64,000 bases of DNA from Monosporascus cannonballus. Lineage: Eukaryota; Ascomycota; Sordariomycetes; Xylariales. The stretch spans positions 62,001 to 126,000 of the forward strand of contig QJNS01000014.1 of the NCBI GenBank assembly GCA_004154925.1, read 5' to 3'. The position numbers and the translations under genes were made by a program. Below the pieces are notes generated by a model. It made no database searches and was not told where the DNA came from. It was given only the letters and a program-made list of their open reading frames with translations. Below, in pieces: positions 31,645-44,683 of this stretch; positions within the stretch are counted from its first letter, which is position 1; each line of letters opens with the position of its first letter.

Positions 31645-34600
31645 GCGGGTTCCCAGGTATTTTCGGAATCTGGGTACTTTTTTTATTTAATTAGATACTA
31701 TGTAAGTCCGTTTTATTTTCGCATATTAAAAATTTTCTCCATTTCGTATATTTATTTGTCTTTTATTTTTACGTTATTTTATATTATATATACTTTAATT
31801 GTATTTATTGCTAATTCAAATAAAAGAATATAAAAAATTGGATGGAATTTAACTTTTGATGGAAATTTTAATTAATAATTATTGTGTGAAATTTTTTTAG
31901 TAATTTTGTATAAACCGATATATTTGAAATCGAGTTTTTTACTAGGTCGTTTTATTTAAATGTTTTTTATAATAAGGAAATTTATTTCCCCTTTTTCGAA
32001 AGGTAATTTTTTCAACTTTTTCTAATTATAATATTTATTTATTTGATTTCGTATAAATTCTAATTTTATTTTTATTTCTTGGTACAGTTGTCGTAATTAA
32101 TTTAATATAAAAATTGCTTTAATATTAATTAGGCCGTTATCGCGTATTTTTTTATAAATTTTTGAAATAAAACCAAAATTTGTATTTGCAGGTATTATTT
32201 TAATGCCTTCGTTATAACTGGTATTGTAAATTAATTAAATAATTAATAATTTTTTAACTTAAATATTTTATTCGTAATTAATATAATATAGTAAATAAAT
32301 TTCTAAAATTTAATTTATTTATTTTATTTATTTATTTATCTAAGGTTTAAAGACGTTAAATAATTTATGATTTATGCCGATTTATGTTATTAAGCTTTGC
32401 CAAAATTTAGATACAAATATTAATCCTTTATTTAATATAATTTTTATTAGTAACCCGTATATGTTAAAAATATGTTTAAAAAAATATATGCCAATTGTTC
32501 GGCATTTATGTCCTTATAATATGGTAAAAAATAGGAAAATTTCGTAAATCGATCGATAATTACAAAAATACTATCGTAATATATTTCCGTAACTAAATCT
32601 TTTAATATATGAAATTTAGTAATAAAGTCGAATATAACTAAATATTATGGTCGTTTTGCGATTCGTAATAACTGTAATTCTCCGTATAATTTATATTATC
32701 GTATTTTCGCTTTAGGGCAAACGTTATATTACCGTATAATTTTTTATACCATTAATTTCATTTTAGGAAAAAAATATATGCGTTAAAATTGCTTTAGAGT
32801 TTTGTAAATCCCTGGATGTCCATATAATTAATATTCGTATATTTTTCGTATTAAATCCTTCTGGTATTTTTCTGGCATTTATATCTTATCCGTTTTTTAA
32901 TTTTCTGGGAAACTGTTATTATATTATTGGATTTTCTGATATATATTATTAGGTACTGCCCGAATTATCGTAATCTGTCGTAAATATAAATATTTTTCTG
33001 TAATAATATCAAAAGTTATATGGCTAATTTTCATTAATTCTTTTTCGAAATCCGGTCGTTTACTTAAAGTATTTATTTTGCCGTTTTCCGATTTTTTTAT
33101 GGATAATAACGAAATTAAAGTTCTCCAATTTTTCCGCATAACGAAGTTATCGTTTTATAAATTCCCTGGTTATAATAAATCGGGTAAAATTTTAATAATC
33201 CGTATAAACCTTAACTTAATACAAATTTCCCTTTCGGAAATGCTTAAACTTCCAAAATGTCATAAAAATGGCCATAAATTCTTTATCTGGAATACCGTAA
33301 TTAAATTCGGCTCTTTTTAACTTATACGAAAAGAATATAATAAGGTGCAATTTACTTTAGTTATTTCGTTATCCGATTATTATGCCTAACGTATAATCCG
33401 AAATATCGGTTTCTAGTTTAACGGGGCGGTTTAAATCGTACATAATTAGTATTAACTTGTTGGTAATCGCATCCTTAATATTTTAAAATACCTCTTTTAT
33501 ATTTAACGTCTATTTGAACTCTTTTTTTATAAGATTTATCAAAGGTATAATTATTCTGTTAAAATTTTAAATAAATTTTTTATAATAATTGGCAAATTCG
33601 AAAAATACCTATACCTTTTTAACTGTCGTTAACGTTTATTATTTTATAACTGCAGCAATTTTCGTAAGGTTTATCTTAATATATCCTAAAGTAATAATAT
33701 ATCCTAGATATTCCACTTCCTATATATGGAATTAACTTTTTTCCGCGTTAATAAATAACTTTACGTCCTATAAAACTTGAAAAACTTTATAAACGTATTT
33801 TGCGTATATTTTTTCCGTTTTTAAAAAAATAAAAATGTCGTCGAGATAACAAATAACGAAAATATCGAAGTATTTTCGTAATATGTAATTAACTATTTAC
33901 TAAAAGAATTGCTAATACGTTCGTAAATCCTATAAATATAACCAAATACTTAAATAGTCCGTATTTTGTTTTAAAAGCTATTTTTCATTTATATTCTTTT
34001 TTAATCTTAATAAAGTTATATCTATCTTTAAGATCGAATGCTGTAAACCATTTAGTTCCGTAAAATCGGTCTTTTATATCTGTAATTAGGGGTAATGGTA
34101 TTCGATTTTTAATAATAACGTTATTTAATTGTCGATAATCCACCATAAATCGCAATTTCCTATTTTTCTTAAGTACGAAAAACATAAGGTATTATGCTAG
34201 TAACTTCGAAAATCGAATTTATTTTTTCCGTAACCGATTTTCTAGGTATTCCTTAAAAATACGTAATTCGTTTCCGTTAAAATTATAAATAAGGTAAAAC
34301 TTTGTCGAAAATACTTTTTTAAAAATTATTTCGTAATCTTATTCGTTATGTTCTAGTAATTTTATATTAAGTTCCTTTTTGAAAAGCTGTTTGTATTTAT
34401 AATATTATAATAACATATTAATTAAGCTTTTTAATTTATTAAAGTATTATTCTTATTATTCCAAATCGTTATTTAATTACTTTAATTTTGCTTTAATAAT
34501 AATTATAATACGTTATGTTTTTTTTAATACCCGTTTTCTTTTTTATATTTTATTCCTTTAAGTAATAAGGTATTTATTATATCCTTATACCTATATTCGT

Positions 34601-36900
34601 TATTATCTTCGATCGAATATTAAAATCTTAATTCTTCTTTTTTTCGTTTATTAATAAAAAATAAAACGAATTTTACCTAGCCAATTTTTCCGTTAATTAA
34701 AATTCCGTATTGGCATATCCATAATAATCCTAAGATTATATCGTAATTCCCGAATAGAACAATATCGAAATTAACCGTTTAATATCGTCCTTAAATAAGA
34801 ATTTCGAAATAATCAATTTCGCATATAACCTTTCCGTTATTGTAAGCGAATTTCTAATTTTCGGTATTCGTTATTATGTAAGGTTCCAACTTATATTTCC
34901 ATAGCAATTTAAGCTTATTAACCACATTTGGTACAATATAATTTCTACTTAAGGCTTTGTAATTTACCATTACGGTATACCAGTATGTTCCAATTCGTAT
35001 TTCCAAAGTAATAAAATTATTAATATTTCCTATTATTGCGTTTAAAAACTTTTTTAAAAATTCCTTTTAATTTTTTTAAGTTTCGTTATTTTGCGGTTTT
35101 TTATAAGTAATTTTCCTTTCTTAATTCCTGTTTGAATCTATTGACCTTTATTTATATCTTTATATATAGCGTGTTAAATTACTGCATTTATTATTGTTAT
35201 CGGCGTATTGTTCCTTCGAACCGTATTAACTGTTCTTACTTTTCTTATAATTTCTTTCCTTATCGAATAAATTATTTTTTTATGTTTATGATTATATCCC
35301 ATTATGCGTTATTTTGGTTATCGTTTTAAAAATCTCTTATCAATTAACGTATTTTTTCCTTAATAATATTTTTTCTTAGGGATTCGTAATAAATACAAAT
35401 TAAAAATAAAAATCCGTAATAACTTTTTAATAATACTTTTTTACCGTACGCTAAATTAATTCCTTTTCCGTTTAATAATTATACCATTTATAATAATAAA
35501 AGGGATTTTTTTACGGGTATTATTTTTTTTAGGCCAACTCTTTATTTCGGCCAGTTATTGGATATTTTTTGGGGTTATGGTTCGAAATTGTCGATACCAT
35601 TACTTATTACTCTTATTATGCCCGGTACGGTTTGGAAAATTAAAGCCTTTATAATATATTCGGGTAATTTGTACGTAAATATGTTATTTCCAATTTTCGT
35701 AATCGGGATATTCTCGTCGTCGACAGTATATGGCGTACATTTTACCGTATCGATCAAATATTCCGGGACAAAACTTTTCTGTTTAATTCTGGTATTTATA
35801 TAATTATCTTTATAACGCCTTTTATTATATTCGCGATATTTATCGAATTAATTTTCTGGCTTTTCGCATTTTTCGTTAAATCTTTTATCGTAATAATTTT
35901 AATTGGACCTTTTATTGTAAATCTGGTAAATATTTAGCTTAAATTATGTTAATAGCCCTGTTATCGTTTTCTTAATTATTCCCGTACTGTTCCTCCGGTA
36001 TAGGGATCTAATTATCTTATCGTAACTTTTTAAGTTTCTTGTATTTATAGGCTTTATGTCTTATTTTGCCGTAATTCAAGTACTTAATTTAGCTTTAATT
36101 TTATCTGTAGGTAACGCCGAATTCCATAGGTCCTGGCGTTATTCCGTAAGAAATAAAAGGTACGTCTCGTTTTTTCCCCTGGTTAAACTTATTATATCCC
36201 GAACGTAAAATATATTATCCTTTTTTTTCTTATCGTTTTTTAAATTGTTAGTTATTAATCTTAATTACCTTTACGATATACCGATTTAAAGCAATTAATC
36301 GCTTAATCCGAAAAATCTTATTTTTTATATTATCTTTTAGCCCTTTATAAAATATGTCGATAAAAGCGTTAATTTTGTTATCTTTTTATTTTGCCATAAC
36401 CACAAAACTTTTAAAGGTTACGGCGTACTTAAGCGTAAATCCTTTTTATCGGAATTATAAGAATTGTTAAGCCGTTAATCGTTTTTTATCCGGATTGCCG
36501 AAATTATCGCATATTTTGTTTAAGAAATTAGTATAAATAAAAAAATCTTATTAATAAAATTTTCCTTATTTGTTTTTTTTTATTTTTAAAAAATTTCTTA
36601 TAATAAATTTAAACTAATTAACCGTATTTTTTATTAGGCATACTTTTATTATTAGAATTATATCCGCTAAATTATTAAAATTTAAAAAGCGAAAGTAAAT
36701 TCGTACCTAAATCAAAAAGGTTTAAGGGTTACCTTTTCCACCGTAAAGTTCTGGTTTTTTCGGCTTTATGCGAACAAAAAAAGGTTAAATAGGCGTAGCC
36801 CTAAGTTATCAAATTTCTTTCTCTAATTTCTAAATTCGAATCTAAAGCTGCTAAATAAAGGTTTCTTAAATGCTAATCGATATTTTGACAATATTAAATA
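31645..36900 (-). pseudogene. Element D gag-pol remnant
   Basis: On the minus strand from right to left: gag (about 36.9-35.9 kb), protease region (about 35 kb), and RT. A 66-codon open frame at 34185-33985 carries MFFVLKKNRKLRFMVDYRQL and RIPLPLITDIKDRFYG, an unambiguous Ty3/gypsy RT. The catalytic YLDDIFIF lies at about 33,826-33,849. RNase H is near 33.4 kb and integrase near 32.4-32.9 kb. The chromodomain at about 31,650-31,740 is altered. A 71-codon open frame at 33139-32924 (KSENGKINTLSKRPDFEKEL) is the RNase H-to-integrase linker. Confidence 0.85.
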
Positions 36901-36943
36901 TTATTTAAAATTTAACGGTAATATTAAATAAAAACTTATAACA

Positions 36944-37357
36944 TATAATAAATTAAACGGTTTAACTAATTATTAAACCGTAAATCGATGGGTTTATATT
37001 AACAGGAATATCGTGGAAATTTAAGTAATAAATATAATAACGTATTACGTTTCGTAATATTAAAAATATTTTAAATAACGAATTGTTATTATATAAATAT
37101 TTGGTATTAATAAATATTATAAGCTAAAACTATTTAAATTATAAAATTAATAAACGTATATATTTTTCTTATTTAGCTGGTTTACTATTAATAAGTTGGT
37201 AATCCGGCTTACTGGCTTACCATCAATAAGTTGGTGATCCGGCTTACTGGCTCACCACCAGTGAGTTGGTGATCCATCACGTGACCTGATCCACATAGTT
37301 TTCTTGGCTTTCCTGTTGCGACCGTTTCTGGAGGCCGTAGCTTGTCAGGTCGTGACA
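36944..37357 (-). repeat. 5' LTR of element D
   Basis: 414 bp. The outer (U3) part, about 37,200-37,357, is GC-normal and unmutated, ending GGTCGTGACA. The inner part is RIP-altered. Contains a 35-bp tandem repeat and the palindrome TCACGTGA near 37,277. Confidence 0.9.
37190..37275. repeat. 35-bp tandem repeat in the U3 of LTR D
   Basis: Units begin at 37190, 37225 and 37260 (AATAAGTTGGTAATCCGG / AATAAGTTGGTGATCCGG / AGTGAGTTGGTGATCC), about 2.5 copies, followed by a CACGTG E-box. Position suggests an LTR enhancer. Confidence 0.82.
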
Positions 37358-37362
37358 ATAAG

Positions 37363-37915
37363 TCCCATTTTAAGTTTTATAGATATAAAATTCCTTATCG
37401 ATAAACCTTTAAGCTTTATATATTTTATATATGTTTTTATTTAATTAAAATGTTATATTTGTTGAAAATTTTCTATTTTTTTAATTACTTAATTCCTTTT
37501 ATTTCCAGCTTAATTACATTTTATTATTTTGTCTCATTATATCACGTCATTTTTGATTCCCGTTACCTATTTTTTGAAATAATCTTAGAATAATCGCATT
37601 TAGGATTTTTGGCTTTTAATTCCGTAATACCCTTTCTACTTTAGTATCGAAAATCCGATAAATCATTTTCTCAAAATCCGTATACCAAAAAGGTTCGAAC
37701 GCAAAAAGCCAATATTTCGGCAAAATAAAAAATGTCGAAAAAATTAATTATAACCTGAGATAACAAATTAAACGTAAATTAAATAATCAAGAGCATTTAA
37801 ATTTCTTTACAACTCTCGAAAAACAAACGGCGTAGAATATAATTATTAAACAGGATAATAATATTTACTAAGAACTATTATTTAATAATTATTGCAATAT
37901 TTTATTAATTATTAA
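37363..37915. other. AT-rich sequence without recognisable genes
   Basis: Flank of element D up to the solo LTR. No LTR pairing, no readable domain. Probably decayed transposon. Confidence 0.45.
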
Positions 37916-38121
37916 TGGGAGAATACAGCCCCTATAAGGATAAGGTTGATGACTAACTAGTTACCGATCAGCCACCGACTTACTTACTGATATAAATCCA
38001 CCATCTGGCAGCTAATGGGAAACACCAGATGGAAATAACCTAATACACTTACTTCTTGGAATCTGCTATACGATTGGTCGGAGATCACCTTACTCAGCTC
38101 ACAGCTATTCATTATCGTATA
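37916..38121 (+). mobile_element. Solo LTR of the H family
   Basis: 206 bp, reverse complement of the H and I LTRs (on the + strand TGGGAGAATACAGCC..TTATCGTATA). Perfect 5-bp duplication ATTAA (37911-37915 and 38122-38126), so it is a solo LTR left by recombination. Far less mutated than its AT-rich surroundings. Since H and I are on the minus strand, this copy points along the + strand. Confidence 0.9.
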
Positions 38122-38126
38122 ATTAA

Positions 38127-39554
38127 TAACCGAGCAAAATAATTATATTTAAATCAACATATAATAAATTAAATTAAAACTAAAAATGTATTTGTAATAT
38201 TAAATAATAATAAAATTGCTAAAATATTTTATTATAACGATAATACCGTTAACATTTACCGTTATAAATTTACCTTTAATTACTCAGACGATTTAATACT
38301 TTAATTACCGGAAGATCCTATAATATATTAGATTAAAAAAGTTTATAAAATAGTTTAACATGTAATTGTTTGCGTTAATTATTTCTTAATTATTTTACTA
38401 ATATTTGTAACGCTTATTACCGGCTTAAACCGGAAATATTTTATTAAATATTTATATAAAAAATAGTAACTAATTTTTATATAGACATTGTATTAAAATT
38501 ATTAAATCTATTATTAATAAGACTACGCAATTCTTAATATAACTTATGGCATATTGTAATTATTTTCGAAAAATAACGCTTTTATACATCGAAACGATTT
38601 TAACATTAATATTAAAGCTAAAAATGTTAAAAATATTATTTTTATATTTCATTTTATATATATCGATTACTTTTTGATTATTTTAGTTTCATTGTTTTTA
38701 AAATAACTTCAAGTTATTTAATGTTTAACATTTAATATAATGTCGTAAATAATTTACATTTTAAGTTATATTAATTAAATAATAATTTCTAAAGATGTTT
38801 AAAGGTTATAAAATATTTTTTTAAAATATTTCTGCTTTAAGTACAATTTTTAACATCTACGTAAAATACCTTTTATTTACGAAAAGTGTATTTTGCCGTA
38901 TTATTTGGCCGATTATAAATTTTAGAATACTTTTATTTTGAAAAAGATATTGTCGTGTAATATTACAAAAACAGGAAATATGTTTTAAAAGGAATTACTG
39001 CGGTTTTCGATATAAGCAAATTCGTAATTAAAAAAAAAGGTTTCCCGTTTAATTACGTTAAAATTTATCGTTATAAACAAATATGTTAAATAAGTATTTT
39101 AAAATAATCTTAAAATAATTTAACTATATTTTAAAATGCGCATAGGCGAACATTCGGTTCATTTAGCATCATACGGCATTCTATTTCGAAAGGTTACCGG
39201 CTTTATATTCTGGCGCAATAAGTCCAAACAAACCATTTTATACATTATTTTAATACCAAATCACGCGGCCCTATTCCTAAGGTTCGCCTTTGGCGTTTAA
39301 ACCCCCTTTTTATTATAGGTATATTACGGGAAATTATAGGATAAGGTTTTAATTATATTAGGGGACCTAAGCAGAAATAATCTTAAATATGTAAAAGCAG
39401 TAAGAATTAATCGGGTCTTAAAGTTAACATATTAATTAAGGGCGTAAAAAACATCTTAAAAAACCTATTACATAAAAGCTTTAAAAAAGGTTTAACGTTA
39501 TTAACTGGCCTGTATCAAAATTATTTCTGCCATATTCGACAGCGCAAGCCCTAG
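38127..39554. other. Unassigned AT-rich sequence
   Basis: On the + strand around 38,250-38,430 a fairly readable stretch occurs (FTFNYSDDLIL, then HVIVCVNYFLIILLIFVTLI), and around 39,130-39,300 another less AT-rich one (SRGPIPKVRLWRLN). Neither could be matched to a family from memory. Both are interrupted by stops. Confidence 0.4.
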
Positions 39555-39559
39555 GTCTT

Positions 39560-39939
39560 TGTGACGGCTAGACGGTTTAACCAACTATTAAACCTAAGTC
39601 GACGAGTTTATGTTGGCAGAAATATCGTGGAAACCTGAGTAATAAATACAGTAATGTATCAAGTTTCTTAATACCGAAGTTATATTGCAAACGATTGTAT
39701 TAATAAGTGTTATAAGTTGATATTGTTTAAGCTATAGAAATAATATGTGTATATATTTTCCTTATTTCTGGCTAAATTACTTATAATTACGTATCCAATG
39801 GTAATCGTAATCATTTAAGATTATTATTAATTACTCGTAATTATCAGCTTGATAATAATTACTTATTACGTGATTTAGGAAGTGGTTCGTATTATCCTTA
39901 TTTAATCGTTTTTGGGACCAGGCTCGTTAGATTATAACA
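39560..39939 (-). repeat. 3' LTR of element E
   Basis: 380 bp, TGTGACGGCTAGACGG..GATTATAACA on the + strand. Its left (R/U5) part matches D, C, F and A (AACCAACTATTAAACC, TTTATGTTGGCAG). Its right (U3) part is specific to E. Confidence 0.82.
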
Positions 39940-40019
39940 CGATTTCTCCTTTCCAAAAATCTGGGCTTCAAAACTTCCTTTTTCTTTTTCTTATTGGGTA
40001 AATAATTTTTTTTCGTTTT

Positions 40020-40660
40020 TTGAATATGTTGTTTCGTATCTCTAACATTTGTCGCATTTCTCGTTTTTTCACTGTTCGTCGCGCCAACTTCGTAAAGGCT
40101 TTCGACGAATTCGAATACGAAGTTTTGTTTTATTTTTATTATTTTTCTCAAATTCTTAAGTATAAAATCATGGAAAATGTTTTAAAGTATAAAAAGTATA
40201 TTAATTGAATTCAGTTTTGCGATAATACCGGCGTACCTGTTTTTTTCGCAAAATATTTATTACAAATATTAACGCTGGAATATGAAAAGGCATTTATTAA
40301 AAAGCGATTATTAAAGTTTTAACGGCTTTATCTTAAGCTTTAACGTTATTATCAGAAAAAGATAAATAGATTTTTTTGGTATTATTCGTTTACGGAAGCA
40401 AAAAGCGCTGGCCTGTGCGAAAGGTATTATTATGGTATAATATGGTTTTCAATTATTGGACGAACTGGAAAAAGAGAAATGTAAAGAAAAAGAACGATTA
40501 GAGGTTGTCGTTATAATTATTACGTTAACATAGACCGCATTTCCGACCGGCTGGTCCGAAATCGGTGCTATTAATTAGTTAACCGTTAATCGGGGTACTT
40601 TTTATTCCGCCGAATACGGCGTGGCTAATAAACGTTCTTTAATAAATACTGGGTATTTAT
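40020..40660 (+). pseudogene. Antisense accessory Cys-cluster frame of element E
   Basis: Begins with a 62-codon open frame (40020-40208): MLFRISNICRISRFF, then YFSQILKYKIMENVLKYKKYI, where aligned copies have Cys at several of the Tyr positions. The rest continues with altered frame toward GLCERYYYGI-like coiled-coil sequence and ends near the chromodomain at about 40,670. Same arrangement as in A, C, D, F and G. Confidence 0.55.
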
Positions 40661-41128
40661 AAAATTTTTGTTAGTTCCCAGGTATTTTCGAAATTTAGGT
40701 ACTTTTTTTATATAATTAGGTATTAAGTAAGTTTGTTTCCCCTTTATATATCAAATATTCTTTTTACTTTACATAATTATTCGTTTTTTTACTTTTATAT
40801 TCTTTTATCCATTACATATTATGATGGTATTTGCCGTTAATTCGAATAAAGAAATACAGGAAATTAGAGAGAATTTAACTTTAGATAAAAATTCTAGTTA
40901 ATAATAATTTCGAAATTTTTTGGCCGACTTTGTATAGACAGATATACTTGAAACCGAGTTTTTTACTAGGTTGTTTTGTTTTAAATATATTTTGTGATTA
41001 AAAAGATTATTTTTCCATTTCTAAAAATTATTGAAGTTGTACCGTTATCGTACTTTTTAAATTACGGTTTTTATTTGTTAAAAAAATATATACAATAAAG
41101 TCGCTTAAGTGTTTTGTGGATCCCTAGA
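40660..41128 (-). pseudogene. Element E chromodomain and integrase C-terminus
   Basis: Minus-strand remnant running from the chromodomain (about 40,680-40,760, KYLNFENTW-like) into the integrase C-terminal part. Just before 41128 it reaches the LYGYPGIHK-type block of the integrase zinc-binding region, although the core is much shortened compared with D. J is inserted there. Confidence 0.6.
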
Positions 41129-41297
41129 TATTAATCAGCAAGCTGGAGGGTGCGGAGCGCTCTCCATATACCGAAAGGTCTCATATTGATCGGCTTATAT
41201 ATGTTCCGTGGCTAAGGTATTTAAAATTATACGCGTACGATGACACCTATAACTTAGCTAAATAAAACAATATAACTGATATTCTCCATATCTAATA
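41129..41297 (+). repeat. 5' LTR of Copia J
   Basis: About 169 bp. Contains GGAGGGTGCGGAGCG and TGATCGGCTTATATATGTTC, shared with 52067-52231. Less AT-rich than its surroundings. Confidence 0.82.
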
Positions 41298-44200
41298 ATT
41301 AAAAGTCTTATTCGCTTAATTCGCAAATATATTTATTGATCAGTTGCTACTAAGATGATATCCGTTATATAAATATTATTATCCATATACTCTGATAATA
41401 ATAATAACGACCGTATCATCGACGTCCTTAATTATTTATAAGGGACCTAAAGATCAAGATTATTTTAAGAATTCATTCGATTTTACAGTATACGCATTTA
41501 ATATTTGCGATTTAATTAATTCCCATTAATTATTTCCGTAATTTATTAAATTAATAAAACCCGATATAATATTTTCTTCTAAAAAGCGAAATTGTTATAT
41601 ACTGCGATATAATACCTCATTATTATTCTTATTGTCCGGAGGAATTATAGAAGGAATTAATTTTACGAGATATTTAATAAATACCTTTAAGATAACGACC
41701 GAAAGTTAAAAAAAAATTGTAATTAGGATTTTACAGCAGATATTTTCAAAAATCGAAAATAGGATATTTTCTGCAAAAATATTAACGACCTGACGAAATA
41801 AGTCCTGGAATCAAAATCTTTAGTAATTAAAAAACGAATGTTCTCCTTAAAAAGATTTACGAAAATAATACGTTAAACTAGCCAAAGTAAGTCAAATGTA
41901 CGATAGCAGGCTTTTAATTAATACCTGACGAAAATATTGCGAAATATTAAAATAAATTTCGAAATATAGCAAAAGATTAAACGAATAAATCGTAAGATAA
42001 TGAAAGATCTTAACCTTAAAATAGCGATATAATGTTTTAAAAACGAAATCGACGACTATATAAGTTAATGATTTGTATATAATTTTAACTCTTATTATTA
42101 GGATATAGATTATTATTGTTCAAATTATAAAAATGGCTAAGATCGATAACAGTACCATCTGTTTCCAAAAAACGGCAGTCAACTTTTTAAATTATTAGGC
42201 TATAGTCTATTCCATATTTATATTACGAAATATTAAGGTAATATTTCTGACGTTTTAGGGAGCCCTTGCGGATATTTTTAATTAGGATAATCCCGATTAA
42301 GAAAATGCCAAGTTTACGAATTTTTAACGACAAAAAAAATCCCGGAATATAAGGCGAAATAAAATAATCGTAAAGGCTTTTATAAAAACCGAAAAGCTAA
42401 TAAACAAAAGCAACAAGAATTAAATACGTAACGTATTTGTTATAAGGCTTGTTTAAGCGTTTACTATATATTACTTTAATATTATTATATATTCCTTAAT
42501 AAAACCATAATAGGTTTCCGCTTTAATAATAAGGTAAAGGTATATATCCAAAGTTAAATTACTGCCGATCAGTTTTTTTAAAAAAAATCGATCGTTTATC
42601 GAAAACTATAAATAAAATATCTATATAAATAGATTAATTCCCAAAAAGAGTAAGACGAATTCTGGCGTACTTTTTGATTATTGATTAGTGTAATATTTTA
42701 AAGACTTTGTTTTATTTCTTAGGTAATTTATCTATTTTGGACTTAAAATTTACGATATATATTTTTAATTTTATTAATAGGTTCCTAAATTTTAAAGTAA
42801 CTGTATGTGACGGGCACAATGCGTAGGTTGAACGGAGGCACGGCCCAACAAAGGTTTATATTCAAGGTGAGGAGGGAAGGGGAGAAACAGCTAGCCACCA
42901 GCGAGGTGGCTGCTCCCTATATACATATGGGTGAGCTCGGGCTAAGGAGCTCGCTCCGTAAGCCCGAGCTGCCCTATAGGCTGTAGCCTGTAACACCGTA
43001 TACAGGAACGAAATATATGCAAATAATAATTTGTTCCGCTAAAAGGGTAAGGAAAGGTCGATCTGGTACTTCAAAACCTTAGCGATACGAAAGTTTTACG
43101 TTTATATAACATAACATATTGCGAAAATTTCGTATATAATGTGGTATTTCTTTAGGAATTCCGAAAAAATAGATTATTAATAGAATATCCCAAATATTAA
43201 TAATTGTTTAAGACAAATATCATTAAATAATTATTACGTTAATAAAAAAATTTAATTAATTCGTTATTGAAGATATTAACGTACTAATTACGTATATAAT
43301 TTTGGTAATTTATAAACGAAACATTAATTCGTAAATAGCGAAACTATTACGAATCGATAACGATATCATATGATACCTAACGTTAGGATACCCAGAACTC
43401 GAAATAGTTGTATAGTTACAGTTCCATACGAAAGAAGTCCGCTTAAAGGGCCTTATAACAGTCGAATGCCAAGTATGTGGTTAGGCGAAAGCTAAAAGGT
43501 AAATATGACATACGTCTAGGAAAACGGTTTTCTAATCAAGATAAAAAATTATTATCGATTTTATAGATTTCGAAAGAATTTCTGAAGGATATAAATACGT
43601 TATATTTATAAACGATCGATATTTAGACTTTATTTAAGATATTTATTTTAAAATCCGAAACTAAAATATATGGATTATAACGTTTTAATACGTTTTAAAA
43701 TTTTTAAAAAAGTAAAACAAAATGTTTTTATACGTATTCGAATATAATAATGAAATCTTACAATATTACCAGCTTAAAGATATATTTTAATCGTTTTTTC
43801 TACTATTAAATTTAAGTTTTTAATATTATATATTTAGGCTAAAAACGTGGATATAAAAAGTTAAGGGATATAGTTAGGAAAAAACGATTACAATATAAAA
43901 TATAATTAAGTTCTATTTGTTTTTAATCCTATATATTTCTAACATAATTTTATACCTATATAACCGTATCGTTAAATACGTATTTTTTGGCAAAGTTTAT
44001 ATAAGTTTATTATATTTACCTACCGTATAAAAACGGCATATTAATATTTAATCGAAAGCTTTAATAAGCCCATCTGCGAACATATAGCTCTATGGCTTGC
44101 CTTATAATAATTACCGTTATAAAGAAAGAATAAAAACTTTAAAAGTGAAATCCCAAAATTTAAATTAGTTATTTTGTCAGTTTCCGATTTATCAATATTT

Positions 44201-44683
44201 ATCTTTATAAAAGATTAAAATTTATAATTGCTTTTCGGAATCGATATAATTAAAAAAAGATTAAATAAAAATATTTAGTTATTTAAATCTGATATTATAA
44301 ATAAAATAATTAACTTAATTCTTAAACAAAATTTAAATAATTGCTTAAAGATATTTATAACAAATATCGAATTATTGCTAAATCTTAATTTAATTTATTT
44401 AAGTTTAATCAATAAATATTAACAAAAATTGGTTGTTTTTTAGATATTATAATAAATACGTAATTAAATATATTCTTTACGATATTTTAATCAGCTCGAT
44501 TTAATTTAAACCTTAATAACATATATTATAAACCTGTTAATCGAATTATATTTTATTTATTCAGTATTAAAATATTACCGTTATAGTTCGGAAATACACC
44601 GCGATAAATATTTAAAATAATCTTTTTTTTTGCAAATAATACGATTAATGGAAAAGGTTTTTAAGTTTACGTTATGAAATTAT
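41298..44683 (+). pseudogene. Copia J gag-pol remnant (integrase recognisable)
   Basis: At about 43,460-43,500 the frame reads CQVCG-stop-AKAKR, the second CxxC of the Copia integrase zinc finger. At about 43,555-43,640 it reads DFIDFERISEGYKYVIF and INDRYLDFI, matching the D.idf...G.kY.ifi.DRyS.f.W core of Copia integrase. RT was not securely recognised before the C insertion at 44684. 41,300-42,780 should be gag but is too degraded to read with confidence. The GC-rich solo LTR at 42806-42995 interrupts this frame. Confidence 0.65.
42806..42995. mobile_element. GC-rich solo LTR inside Copia J
   Basis: 190 bp, TGTGACGGGCACAATGCG..GCCTGTAACA, with flanking CTGTA (42801-42805) and CCGTA (42996-43000), a 5-bp duplication with one C/T difference. 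Contains a long inverted repeat (AGCTCGGGCT..AGCCCGAGCT, about 42,932-42,970) and CCACCAGCGAGGTGG. No RIP. No related complete element is in the window. Confidence 0.82.

Larger units (their letters stand above)
30609..37357 (-). mobile_element. Chromovirus element D, complete
   Basis: 6749 bp with two 414-bp LTRs (30609-31022 and 36944-37357) and a perfect 5-bp duplication ATAAG (30604-30608 and 37358-37362). The pol genes read on the minus strand, so the 5' LTR is the right one. Gene order is gag, protease, RT, RNase H, integrase, chromodomain, then an antisense accessory frame next to the 3' LTR. It is uninterrupted by other elements and is the cleanest full-length copy besides C. Confidence 0.92.
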
